Source: PALSA-894 sp034669145
GTDB lineage: Bacteria; Pseudomonadota; Alphaproteobacteria; Rhizobiales; Xanthobacteraceae
Assembly: GCA_034669145.1 (NCBI GenBank)
Contig: JAXDNY010000174.1
Span: forward strand, 1-64,000
Direction: 5' to 3'
DNA: 64,000 nucleotides
Shown: piece after piece, positions 17,377-25,502 of the stretch
Numbering within the stretch: position 1 is the first letter of the stretch
How the letters are laid out: each line of letters starts with the position of its first letter
Position numbers and translations under genes: made by a program
Notes under the pieces: model-generated
Databases searched by the model: none
What the model was told of the DNA's origin: nothing
Seen by the model: the letters and a program-made list of their open reading frames with translations, nothing else

Positions 17377-19581
17377 ATGCCCGCTCCAAATCGGCTGCTC
17401 GCAGCATCGCGTGATTATTTCAAGGATGCGATTGCAGGCGTCATTGCCTCGGTGATCTTGATTGCCAACATCGTGTCGTTCAGCGCGCTGATGTTCCCCG
17501 GTGAGTTGAGCGCCGGAATCCCGATCGCCATCTGGGCCATGCTGATCGGCAGCAGCCTTGGCGGCATATGCATTGCGTTCATGACCTCGTTGCCGCCGCT
17601 TGCGGTGGGCATCGATTCGCCAACGGGGGCCGTTCTCGTCCTGCTGAGCACGACGGTCGGCTTCGAAATTCTGTCTGGCGGCGGCAACGCACAGACGGCT
17701 GTGCAAACCGCGATGCTGCTTTTCAGCGCTGCCACGCTGGTATGCGGCGCACTCCTGTTTGGTCTCGGTGCGCTGCGATGGGCGAAATATTTCAGGTTTG
17801 TGCCGTATTTCGTTGTGGGCGGGTTTTTGGCCGTGACCGGCTGGTTTCTCGTTGCCGGTGGCATTCGGATGACGACCGGCCGGGCATTGCATTTGAGCAG
17901 CCTTGGCGGCGGGTGGACGGCCGTCGAGATTGCGAAACTCGCGAGTGCCATTGCGACGTTGGCGGTGCTCCTGGCGCTACGCCGCTGGGTCAAGTCGCCG
18001 TTCGGCATGCCGGCCGCGCTTCTGGCGATGTGGGTGACGGGCGTTGTCGTGCTCCGGAGCTTTGGGATCTCCGGTAGCGAGCCGGGTTGGTATTTCCGCT
18101 CACTGGGATCGCTCGCGGGCTGGTCACCGCTTGCAGCCGCCAGTTCGCGGCAGACAAGCTTGTGGTCGGTGGTTGCGCACATTCCAGACTTGCTTGCCGC
18201 CACAATCGTCGCGCTCGTCTCCCTGGTCGCAAAGGTTTCCAGCATCGAAGTCGCCCGCGAGACGTCGGGCGATCTCGATCGCGAGTTCCGTGCGCACGGT
18301 ATCGCAAGTCTCGTTGCGATGCCGTTTGGCGGCATCGTCAGCAGCATGCAGATCGGAAGCAGCCGTGCCCTGGAGCAGGCCGGCGGGGTGTCACGCGCGA
18401 GTGGAATCATCGCCGCGCTGATCCTCGGCTTTGTGGCGATCGCGAGTTTCGATCTGCCCGGCTTGATCCCGGTTCCAATCTTTGGGGGGCTGGTCTTTTA
18501 CCTTGGGTATACGTTCTTCATGGACGGCCTGTGGCGTCCCTACGCGCAACGCGCCTGGCTCGATCTCGTGCTCGCCATCGGCATCATGCTCATTTGCGCA
18601 CTCTACGGTTATCTTGTTGGCGTGCTGGTCGGCATCATCTGCGCCTGTCTGCTGTTTGCGATCAGCTATGCGCGTGCGGACGTCATCCGCAGACACGCGA
18701 GCCGTGCCCAGTTTGCCAGCAATGTGGATCGTCCGCCGGAGGCGCTGGAGCATTTGCTCGAGACCGGTGAGGCGATCCAGCTCTATTGGCTGTCCGGTTA
18801 CATCTTCTTTGGTTCGTCGGAGGGCGTATTCGAGCGCATCCGCGGCGATATCGCGGCCTTGCCTTCGCGGCACATCGCCTACGTGATCCTGGATTTCAGG
18901 ATGGTGACCGGCGCCGACTCATCGGCGATCGTCAGCCTCACCAAACTGCGCAATTTTTGTAACAAGCAAAACATAGGGTTGATGTTTTGCTCACTATCCC
19001 CATCCATTCAAACGGCCGCCGAGATCAACGGCCTGTTCGGCGGCAAGAGCGCGCATAAGGCTTTTCCCGATTTCAACCACGCGCTGGCCTGGTGCGAGGA
19101 CCGGATGCTGGACGACGCCAAACTGCGCATCGACGCGAGCCTCGCGGGTTTTGAGATGTGGCTTCAGGATCAACTTGGGCCGGATATCAAGTCGGCAGAG
19201 CTGCTCAGCTACCTGGATCGCAAAAACACTGATGGCTCGCAAATTCTCTATCGCGAAGGCGAACCCGCGGACACGATCGATTTTATCGCCAATGGAAGCT
19301 TGACGGTCGATTTCAGGTCGCACGAAGGGGCCAACTCGCCCGTGCGCCGCACGACAACGCACACGGTGGTCGGCGAGATGGGCTTCTACCGGCGTTCTCC
19401 ACGTTCGGCCACGGTATCCTCGGACGGCCCTGCGACGTTCTTCACGTTGACCCGGGCCAACTTCGAACGCATGCGGCTCGAACGCCCCGGCCTGGCACAC
19501 GCTTTCGACGATTTCATCATCCGCATTCTCGCAGGACGCCTCGATTTTGCTCAGCGTACCGCCGCGGCGCTAGCGCGCTGA
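17377..19581 (+). CDS. SulP anion transporter with STAS and cyclic-nucleotide-binding domains
   Basis: 734 residues from ATG 17377, which follows GTGGAGGG. About residues 15-415 are 12-14 hydrophobic helices of the SulP fold (LPPLAVGIDSPTGAVLVL; MQIGSSRALEQAGG). About 450-560 form a STAS domain (IAYVILDFRMVTGADSSA). About 615-730 are a cNMP-binding domain (LYREGEPADTIDFIANGSL; VVGEMGFYRRSPRSATV). It probably moves sulfate, bicarbonate or a dicarboxylate and may be gated by a cyclic nucleotide. The last gene before the tRNA, it probably marks the edge of the core chromosome. Confidence 0.85.
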   Translation: MPAPNRLLAASRDYFKDAIAGVIASVILIANIVSFSALMFPGELSAGIPIAIWAMLIGSSLGGICIAFMTSLPPLAVGIDSPTGAVLVLLSTTVGFEILSGGGNAQTAVQTAMLLFSAATLVCGALLFGLGALRWAKYFRFVPYFVVGGFLAVTGWFLVAGGIRMTTGRALHLSSLGGGWTAVEIAKLASAIATLAVLLALRRWVKSPFGMPAALLAMWVTGVVVLRSFGISGSEPGWYFRSLGSLAGWSPLAAASSRQTSLWSVVAHIPDLLAATIVALVSLVAKVSSIEVARETSGDLDREFRAHGIASLVAMPFGGIVSSMQIGSSRALEQAGGVSRASGIIAALILGFVAIASFDLPGLIPVPIFGGLVFYLGYTFFMDGLWRPYAQRAWLDLVLAIGIMLICALYGYLVGVLVGIICACLLFAISYARADVIRRHASRAQFASNVDRPPEALEHLLETGEAIQLYWLSGYIFFGSSEGVFERIRGDIAALPSRHIAYVILDFRMVTGADSSAIVSLTKLRNFCNKQNIGLMFCSLSPSIQTAAEINGLFGGKSAHKAFPDFNHALAWCEDRMLDDAKLRIDASLAGFEMWLQDQLGPDIKSAELLSYLDRKNTDGSQILYREGEPADTIDFIANGSLTVDFRSHEGANSPVRRTTTHTVVGEMGFYRRSPRSATVSSDGPATFFTLTRANFERMRLERPGLAHAFDDFIIRILAGRLDFAQRTAAALAR

Positions 19582-19602
19582 GGTCCGGGCTTAATATGTT
19601 AT

Positions 19603-19679
19603 TGGCGCGCCCGGAGAGATTCGAACTCCCGACCCTCAGATTCGAAGTCTGATGCTCTATCCAGCTGAGCTACGGGCGC
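19603..19679 (-). tRNA. tRNA-Arg, anticodon TCG
   Basis: Read on the minus strand, the 7-bp acceptor stem GCGCCCG/CGGGCGC, D-arm TAGCTCAGCTGGATAGAGC, anticodon loop CTTCGAA (anticodon TCG, codon CGA), short variable loop and T-loop GTTCGAATC are all canonical, and CCA is encoded at 19605-19603. The integrase gene starts 160 bp away on the 5' side of this tRNA, so the gene is the likely integration target of the element. Confidence 0.97.
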
Positions 19680-19838
19680 ATTGGGTCAAGTAGTGGACTT
19701 TTCCTTGTAAATCGGCTATTTCTGACGTTAGCCGTTGTTGGAGCCTGTTGGCCAGTCTGGCGGTTTCTTAGTAGTCAGTGTCCCCAAATTGTCCCCAGGA
19801 CGCCTAACCGGCACACCTCCAGATTCCGGGGCTGATCC

Positions 19839-20957
19839 ATGGCTACCATCGAAAAGCGGGAACGCAAAGGCGGCCAAACCTTCAAGGCAATCGTGCGCCT
19901 GAAGGGCTTCCCTGTTCAACGCAAGACGTTCAAACGGCTGACTGACGCCAAGCTCTGGGCGCAGCAGGCCGAGGCCTCGATCCGGCGCGGCGAACTGCAG
20001 GCGTTCTCGCGAACGCGATCCGGCAAGACGGTGCAGGACGTGATTGCGCGCTATCGCGAGGAGGTCCTTCCCGAGAAGGCGCCTGGCACGCAGAAGACTG
20101 CGAACGCCTACCTGACGTTCTGGGATAACGCGCTCGGCTCTTACTCCATGCCCTACGTCACGCCCGAGCTTATCAATCAAAAACTCAGTGAGCTGAGCAA
20201 GTCGGTCGTCGATCGTAGAAAGACCCGCGACGAACCGCGTGGCACTCCGGCGAAGAAGCTGAGCCGGCGTACCCTCAAGCATTACCGCGACACGTTGGAG
20301 CGCCTGTTCAAGCAGGCCAAGCGCTGGGGCTGGTCTAGCTCGAATCCCTTCGAGCACGTCAATCCGATCGGACGGATCAAGGATGAGCGCGACCGCTTCT
20401 TGAGCGACGATGAGCGCAAGGTGCTCCTGAAGCAATGTCAGCAAAGCGGCAACGATCTGCTCTATCCGATTGTCGTGTTCGCGCTTTCGACGGGCGCGCG
20501 CAAACGCGAAGTGCTCGATCTGACGCTGGATGATCTCGATCTCAAACGCGGGCTGGCGGTGCTACGCGATACGAAGAACGGCGAGACCCGCACCGTTCCG
20601 GTCGTGCATCACCTCCACAGGCTGATGAAACAGCAGGTCGCCAGAGTGAATGCCTTCTACGACAAGCGCGAAGCGCCTAAGCGTGGCCGCTGGCTGTTTC
20701 CGCGCTCCGACGGGGAGGCACCCATCGACATCCGCGCCCCTTGGGAGAAAGCGCTCGAAGCTGCAAAGATCACTAATTTTCGTTTTCATGACCTGCGGCA
20801 CAGCACCGCGAGTTACCTGGCCATGAACGGCGCAAGCGTGGTCGAGATCGCCGATGTGCTCGGCCACAAGACGCTGCAGATGGTAAAGCGTTACGCACAT
20901 CTTTCAGAAAGCCATGTGCGGGGCGTCGTGGAATCGTTGAACAAAAGCTTGTTCTAG
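19839..20957 (+). CDS. Tyrosine-recombinase integrase
   Basis: 372 residues. An N-terminal arm-binding and SAM-like core-binding region (about 1-175) is followed by the catalytic domain with Arg in STGARKREVLDL, His-x-x-Arg in FHDLRHSTASYLA, and the Tyr nucleophile in LQMVKRYAHLSE preceded by LGHK. This is the phage-type integrase that moves islands into tRNA genes; here it sits next to tRNA-Arg. Repeated GTCCCCA motifs at 19783-19799 upstream could be arm sites. Its last 37 codons recur as a fragment at 24391-24504. Confidence 0.93.
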   Translation: MATIEKRERKGGQTFKAIVRLKGFPVQRKTFKRLTDAKLWAQQAEASIRRGELQAFSRTRSGKTVQDVIARYREEVLPEKAPGTQKTANAYLTFWDNALGSYSMPYVTPELINQKLSELSKSVVDRRKTRDEPRGTPAKKLSRRTLKHYRDTLERLFKQAKRWGWSSSNPFEHVNPIGRIKDERDRFLSDDERKVLLKQCQQSGNDLLYPIVVFALSTGARKREVLDLTLDDLDLKRGLAVLRDTKNGETRTVPVVHHLHRLMKQQVARVNAFYDKREAPKRGRWLFPRSDGEAPIDIRAPWEKALEAAKITNFRFHDLRHSTASYLAMNGASVVEIADVLGHKTLQMVKRYAHLSESHVRGVVESLNKSLF

Positions 20958-20973
20958 GCAGGCCAGCGCGCAC

Positions 20974-20999
20974 AAAGCCCCGTCGCAAAGCGGAGCTTT
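20974..20999 (+). terminator. Terminator after the integrase
   Basis: Arms AAAGCCCCG (20974-20982) and CGGAGCTTT (20991-20999), with one mismatch, are followed by TTCC. A near-identical hairpin recurs at 24789-24814 after the excisionase-like gene, showing that the integrase 3' region has been duplicated. Confidence 0.75.
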
Positions 21000-21018
21000 T
21001 CCGTTGGCATCGACAGCA

Positions 21019-22794
21019 TCAGGTGCCGGTGACCTGAAATCGCGGAAGAGTTCGGACGCCCTGCCGAGGCGGTGTTACAGGCGCCATGAGGTCACTCTGC
21101 TCCTTCGGCAGCTCAGGCGCCGAACCGCCGATCGCGACCGCGCACTGTGCAAATTCTCGTGCAGTCAGCTCGGACAACTCACGCGGCAGCTCCACGATCC
21201 ATCGCGGAGGATCGGTGATCAGCTTGAATTCAAATTTTACGCCACCAATGCTCATGGTGCCGTTGGCGATAGCCTGAACCACGGGCAACCTGGCTGAGCC
21301 TCCCGTGAGCAGCACATAAATCGGTATTGGACGCCCGACGCGGCTGATGATCGCCTTGAAGCCTTCCAGGCTTTCTTCGGAAAGCGCCTTCGCGAATAGC
21401 TCATCGCGTTGGCCCATTAGGTTGCGTCCCAGCTCTTGATAGGTCGGGTCATCCTCTAGGTCTTTGAGCGTGAGGACTCCGGATGCGCCGGGGCGCAGCG
21501 AGATGGACACACTGCCGGCAGCAAAGAGTTGCTGCTTCAGAGAGCGGATTTGTGAGCTGAGGTCGGCCTTGATGATTGAAAACTCCTCCTCGTTCCAAGG
21601 GCTTCCGTTCTCCGGATGTACCTTGCAAGCGCGGAGGATCAGCGGCCGGAGAACGGCATCGACTCGGTTGCCCGCGATGCGCGACATGCGCACCGCATTC
21701 GCGATGAGGGCAAACGTCGTCTCGTCTGAACCCGCTTTCGAGAACGATTGGAACAAGGCAAAATCGGTAGTGCCCGCACCGGCATCTACAACCAGCATAA
21801 GCCGCCGAGCGGTGCCGGTCGTTGTTTCTTGCCCGGCAATGTGATCCTCAAAGCGCGTCGCCCCCGCCGCGACCGGCTCCCTGACTGAGTGGGGTGAGCA
21901 AAAAAGCGTTAGAGCGGTCAGATTCGTCGCGCGAACCGCCTGCAACACGGCTCTCGCCTCGGACGCTGTGAGACTGTTCCAACGGCCACTGAACGTATCC
22001 GCAACAACCTGAGCGCGGATGAGGGCGGATTCCATGACCTTCTCGGCCCACTCGGCGCGCACCGAACTTGGTACATCGTCAACTGCGTGTTCGAAGCATG
22101 GGATGGCAAACCGGCGTCGAATTGCGCGCAGGTCGGAATAGGTCTTCAGAAGATCAGGAGCTTGGTCTTCAACCGTCGCTTGGAGGGCCTTTAGTGCCAT
22201 GTCGGTCAGCCAACCGAGATAGAGGACGACCAGGTCGCCCTTCGTGAGGCCGGAGCTTGTGGGATCGATTCCGGCCTCCAACGGCACCTCATCAAGATCA
22301 AGGCCCGGCTCCACCTCGCTCAACAACCTTTTGATGTTATCGAACCGATGACGCCCCAGGTGAATCTCTGACTCGTGTTGGCGCTCGGCCGCAGCACCAA
22401 AATACATATGCCCAGTGCCGGTGATGAAGATGGAAGAAGGGGCGGCAAGAATGTCGATGCCGTCTGCCGGACGTCCGAGCACAAGCGGGAATGTGTTCTC
22501 CAGCATGGCCCCGCTGGCCCACGCCTTCGACATCGCAGTGCCGAAATCGAGGCACAATCGAATCTGATCCGGAGGCATCGCCGGACGTGAAAGCGCCGCC
22601 AGATCAAGCTTGGGAGCTGGTGGCGTTGGAGGTGCCTGCTCGTGAGATTTCGGTTCCGGTATCCCGGCAAGAATCCGAAGAGCGACGACTTCGTTCTCCG
22701 ACAGCCTGCCATCGGGCAGATGAAAATGCGTTTGATCGCGGCTTAGCCGCTGAAGCAGGCTTTCGATAAGAACGCGAGCGACTTCCCGATCCAT
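21019..22794 (-). CDS. Hsp70/actin-fold ATPase-like protein
   Basis: 591 residues; ATG 22794 follows GGAG. After a helical N-terminal segment (about 1-70), the actin/Hsp70 nucleotide-binding motifs appear in order: phosphate-1 LCLDFGTAMSKAWA (about residue 82), phosphate-2 LVVDAGAGTTDFALF (about 330) and adenosine motif IYVLLTGGSARLPVV (about 510). There is no canonical substrate-binding domain; the C-terminus ends in a short variable tail. It lies 36 bp downstream of, and co-directional with, a protein whose tail looks GrpE-like, which suggests a dedicated ATPase/exchange-factor pair. The function is unknown; in a mobile element a defence or stress role is plausible. Confidence 0.72.
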   Translation of the reverse strand: MDREVARVLIESLLQRLSRDQTHFHLPDGRLSENEVVALRILAGIPEPKSHEQAPPTPPAPKLDLAALSRPAMPPDQIRLCLDFGTAMSKAWASGAMLENTFPLVLGRPADGIDILAAPSSIFITGTGHMYFGAAAERQHESEIHLGRHRFDNIKRLLSEVEPGLDLDEVPLEAGIDPTSSGLTKGDLVVLYLGWLTDMALKALQATVEDQAPDLLKTYSDLRAIRRRFAIPCFEHAVDDVPSSVRAEWAEKVMESALIRAQVVADTFSGRWNSLTASEARAVLQAVRATNLTALTLFCSPHSVREPVAAGATRFEDHIAGQETTTGTARRLMLVVDAGAGTTDFALFQSFSKAGSDETTFALIANAVRMSRIAGNRVDAVLRPLILRACKVHPENGSPWNEEEFSIIKADLSSQIRSLKQQLFAAGSVSISLRPGASGVLTLKDLEDDPTYQELGRNLMGQRDELFAKALSEESLEGFKAIISRVGRPIPIYVLLTGGSARLPVVQAIANGTMSIGGVKFEFKLITDPPRWIVELPRELSELTAREFAQCAVAIGGSAPELPKEQSDLMAPVTPPRQGVRTLPRFQVTGT

Positions 22795-22830
22795 GTTTAT
22801 TTCTCCAGCGACAATCTGTTATGCGACTCG

Positions 22831-24252
22831 TCAAATCGTTTTAACAAGACCTTTCATGATGACATCGCTTCCTCCATCCGCCCGGCGTCGGAGGACCGGA
22901 GGACGGACGACGCTCACGCGGCGCTCGCGCGGTGGCGCCCCTTGAACACTGTCATGGGTCGATGGCGAATACTCGACCTCATCACCCGGCTTCCCAATAA
23001 CGGTCAGCCCGAATTGACTACCCAGAGAAATCACCATGTCAGCGAGCGGCCCGGCTACCGAGTTGTTCGCGCTGCTGACGGACTCCGTGGCCTGCAGAAA
23101 CGCCGGGGCGAGCGCGCGGATAAAACTCTCTTCGCCGACTGCCGCAAGCAGACGACTCCCTTCCGTACCGTGAGAGGGCTTGCGCTCGATTCTCAACAAC
23201 CAGTCCTGCACGTCCGGCGATAGGCCGGTTTCGTTGCTGGCCAGCGCGGTTAGCCTGCGGCTGATCTCCTTTTCGTCATTGATCGCTTGCCGGAGACGTT
23301 GAAGTAGACTTTCTGATCGCTGGCCGCCGCGGGCTCTAAAGACAATCCCAGCGACGATCTTGTCTACGATGGGCGTGAGAGCTTCCGTCACCTTGGCCGG
23401 ATACCGGGCCGGCGACCACCAGCGCCGCAGCCTCTCCAGAACCTCATAGATTTCGGGCTCATCCATTAGCGTAAGGCGGACGGCCAAAAACTCATCAAGG
23501 AGCTGGATGATGGCGCCAGCCGTGTCGCCCAGCCGTTTCGGAAGTGGGTCCCTCGGACCAAGCGGAACAAGTGTCCCGGCCAACTCCGATAGCAGCTGCC
23601 CTGCCCGGACCGACAACTGGAGCCTATAACGCTGCCTCCTTATCGCGTCAGAAAGCGCAAGAGCAATGTCGCGAAGCCTCGCTGCAGCGTTATCGATATT
23701 GCTCGTTTCCGAGAGGCTGCGAAGACTTCGCTCCTGAAGAATTCCGGTAAGCCAGTCGTCGATATTCGGAGACCGCCTCGCAATTTGAGCCGCTAAGGCC
23801 AAGCGACATCGCTGCGACCGATCTTCTTCGGCAAATGCTTGCACAGCATAGGAGAACACCCACTCGCCTTCAGCGTCAGTCAGGGCTTTGGCGACATTCT
23901 CTCGAATCTCGGCGGGCTCCGCCCCCTCCGGCAGGTTTTTCTTTTCTGCAATGATTGAGAGAGGGGGGATAGGTGTCCGAAGCGCTTCGGCCCGGAACGG
24001 CAAAGCGGTGCGCTCAAGCTTGCGAATGGACGCAGGAATTCTCACCAACAAGTCAATCGCAATCAGGCGCTCCGCGCCGCTGCCCGTCGCGGCCCATCCG
24101 CCCAACCTCCGCAAGCCTTCCACAAGGCGGGGGTCGGCGGTGGCGCTACTGCGGCGCTTGTCGCTCATCAACCGCCTGGCTGCCTGCCACACGTCAGCCA
24201 ATGAGGGCGCGTTGAGAAGCCGATCTAGAAGCTCTGAGATTCCTTCGTCCAT
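22831..24252 (-). CDS. Helical protein with a GrpE-like C-terminal tail, partner of the Hsp70-like protein
   Basis: 473 residues, mostly predicted helix with many Leu/Arg-rich repeats (about 1-400). The last 60 residues change character: FGLTVIGKPGDEVEYSPSTH, then RRVSVVRPPVLRRRADGG and a final VIMKGLVKTI. This order (hydrophobic strand, 'P-G-x-x-x-x-P-x-x-H', then a beta pair before a basic stretch) resembles the beta domain of GrpE, the Hsp70 nucleotide-exchange factor. That resemblance is by eye. It is the first gene of the pair; no family name is recognised for the helical part. Confidence 0.6.
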   Translation of the reverse strand: MDEGISELLDRLLNAPSLADVWQAARRLMSDKRRSSATADPRLVEGLRRLGGWAATGSGAERLIAIDLLVRIPASIRKLERTALPFRAEALRTPIPPLSIIAEKKNLPEGAEPAEIRENVAKALTDAEGEWVFSYAVQAFAEEDRSQRCRLALAAQIARRSPNIDDWLTGILQERSLRSLSETSNIDNAAARLRDIALALSDAIRRQRYRLQLSVRAGQLLSELAGTLVPLGPRDPLPKRLGDTAGAIIQLLDEFLAVRLTLMDEPEIYEVLERLRRWWSPARYPAKVTEALTPIVDKIVAGIVFRARGGQRSESLLQRLRQAINDEKEISRRLTALASNETGLSPDVQDWLLRIERKPSHGTEGSRLLAAVGEESFIRALAPAFLQATESVSSANNSVAGPLADMVISLGSQFGLTVIGKPGDEVEYSPSTHDSVQGAPPRERRVSVVRPPVLRRRADGGSDVIMKGLVKTI

Positions 24253-24390
24253 GCCTCACCCTAGCCCACGCGGTCCGAACTGTGAGGGTCTGATTGCATT
24301 GTAGACCGATTTCTGTCCCCTTCGTCCGGATCAAAGAACCTGGCTGCAAGTGGACAACCGGGCAATTGCGACGAGGCAGGCTATCGGTCA

Positions 24391-24504
24391 GAGATCGCCG
24401 ATGTTCTCGGCCACAAGACGTTGCAGATGGTGAAGCGCTACGCTCACCTCTCCGAAAGCCATGAGTGGGGTGTGGTGGAATCCTTGAATAAGAGCCTGTT
24501 TTGA
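24391..24504 (+). pseudogene. 3' remnant of a second integrase
   Basis: Thirty-seven codons plus stop reading EIADVLGHKTLQMVKRYAHL..., nearly identical to the C-terminus (with the Tyr nucleophile) of the 19839 integrase, then a stop at 24504. Sequence upstream (24260-24390) has no integrase match, so only the tail is left. It is followed by the excisionase-like gene and a second copy of the terminator. Confidence 0.85.
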
Positions 24505-24556
24505 GGTAAGGAGACCGCAGTTTGTGCGTGTCTTCTTCTGAACCAACGGAGGTGCG

Positions 24557-24775
24557 ATGGACTACAGGGACTTGCGGACGGTGAAGCAAATTTCACAGGA
24601 AGCTACGTTCCTCACGGAAAACAAGTTGCGCTGGTGGATCTTCCACGCAGAGAGCAACGGGATCGGCTCAGCTCTCGTGAAAATCGGGGGTCGGGTCTAC
24701 ATCGACCGAAACGAGTTCAACCGATGGCTGGAGGGGCAGCGAATGGCCCCGATAGTCGCAAAGCGGGCCGCCTAG
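24557..24775 (+). CDS. Small excisionase/helix-turn-helix-like protein
   Basis: 72 residues; ATG 24557 with GGAGGTGC upstream. The pattern TVKQISQEATFLTENKLRWW...LVKIGGRVYIDRNEFNRWLEGQR is that of MerR/excisionase-type winged helices found just downstream of tyrosine integrases; VGxRxYxDRxxFxxWL recurs in that group. It probably binds attachment-site DNA and steers excision, or regulates the integrase. It belongs with the remnant integrase and is missing after the intact one. Confidence 0.75.
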   Translation: MDYRDLRTVKQISQEATFLTENKLRWWIFHAESNGIGSALVKIGGRVYIDRNEFNRWLEGQRMAPIVAKRAA

Positions 24776-24788
24776 GCCCAGCGCGCAC

Positions 24789-24816
24789 AAAGCCCCGTCG
24801 CAAGGCGGGGCTTTTT
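24789..24816 (+). terminator. Terminator after the excisionase-like gene
   Basis: Perfect 9-bp arms AAAGCCCCG (24789-24797) and CGGGGCTTT (24806-24814) run into a T-tract. Together with the preceding CAGCGCGCACA it matches 20964-20999. Confidence 0.85.
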
Positions 24817-24851
24817 CCGTTCCTGATGCGAAGAGGTAATGCCGGTGTCCA

Positions 24852-25502
24852 TTAGCCGTGCGATGCCACCGCGAGAGCGTTCTGGACCATGCGCTTGCCA
24901 TAGACCTGAGCGGCGACACAGGTGACGGCGTAGGCCGCAAACATGGTCGCGGCGTAGATCGCCGCTCGCTTGTAATCTTCCGAGAACCAGGCAGCTAGCG
25001 GTGGCAACAAAAAGAGCAGCAGCAGATTGATCGTGGCGATATCTCTCGCCGCAAGATAGGATTTGTGGGCATCGAGCACGCCCACGTCGTTCGCGTGCTT
25101 CTTGTAGATTGAATAGAACAGTCGCGCCTGTTTTTCCGGATTGGTCGGCAGACCGCCCTGAGCCTTGCGAAGTTTTGTCATGTCGATGCGCTGATCGGCC
25201 GGACCGATCTCGGTGAATGCCCGAGCACCCGGCAACGGATGAGCCCAGCGCCAATGAATCAGCCGATCGCGCAGTTGCGGCGGGATGAGGCCCAGCAGCA
25301 CAAGTCGTGTCAGTGCAATGATGCCGAGCGAGATCGATCCCGGCGCCAGGAATTCCTGAATGTGCTTGCTGAACCCCGCGTCGGTGAATTGGGAGATCGG
25401 AAACGGCTTCAGCACGACATAAGCGAAAGCCAAGGCATGGACGACAAGCGCCATTCTGATGAGCCAGGCGTTCTGTTCTTTGAGCGATTTCGGGGCACTC
25501 AT
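24852..25502 (-). CDS. Four-TM membrane protein, last gene of the ubiquitin-like operon
   Basis: 216 residues from ATG 25502, overlapping the E2-E1-JAB stop by ATGA. Four hydrophobic helices are visible: about 12-30 (MALVVHALAFAYVVL), 55-75 (ISLGIIALTRLVLLGL), 148-167 (INLLLLFLLPPLAAWF) and 178-197. A soluble charged segment of about 70 residues lies between TM2 and TM3. No family is recognised. In defence operons such a protein is often the membrane-damaging effector or a sensor; here that is inference from position and coupling only. Confidence 0.75.
   Translation of the reverse strand: MSAPKSLKEQNAWLIRMALVVHALAFAYVVLKPFPISQFTDAGFSKHIQEFLAPGSISLGIIALTRLVLLGLIPPQLRDRLIHWRWAHPLPGARAFTEIGPADQRIDMTKLRKAQGGLPTNPEKQARLFYSIYKKHANDVGVLDAHKSYLAARDIATINLLLLFLLPPLAAWFSEDYKRAAIYAATMFAAYAVTCVAAQVYGKRMVQNALAVASHG

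Noticed and set aside
24260..24390. More of the second integrase upstream of 24391
   Set aside because: No integrase-like codons can be read there in any frame; the similarity starts sharply at 24391.
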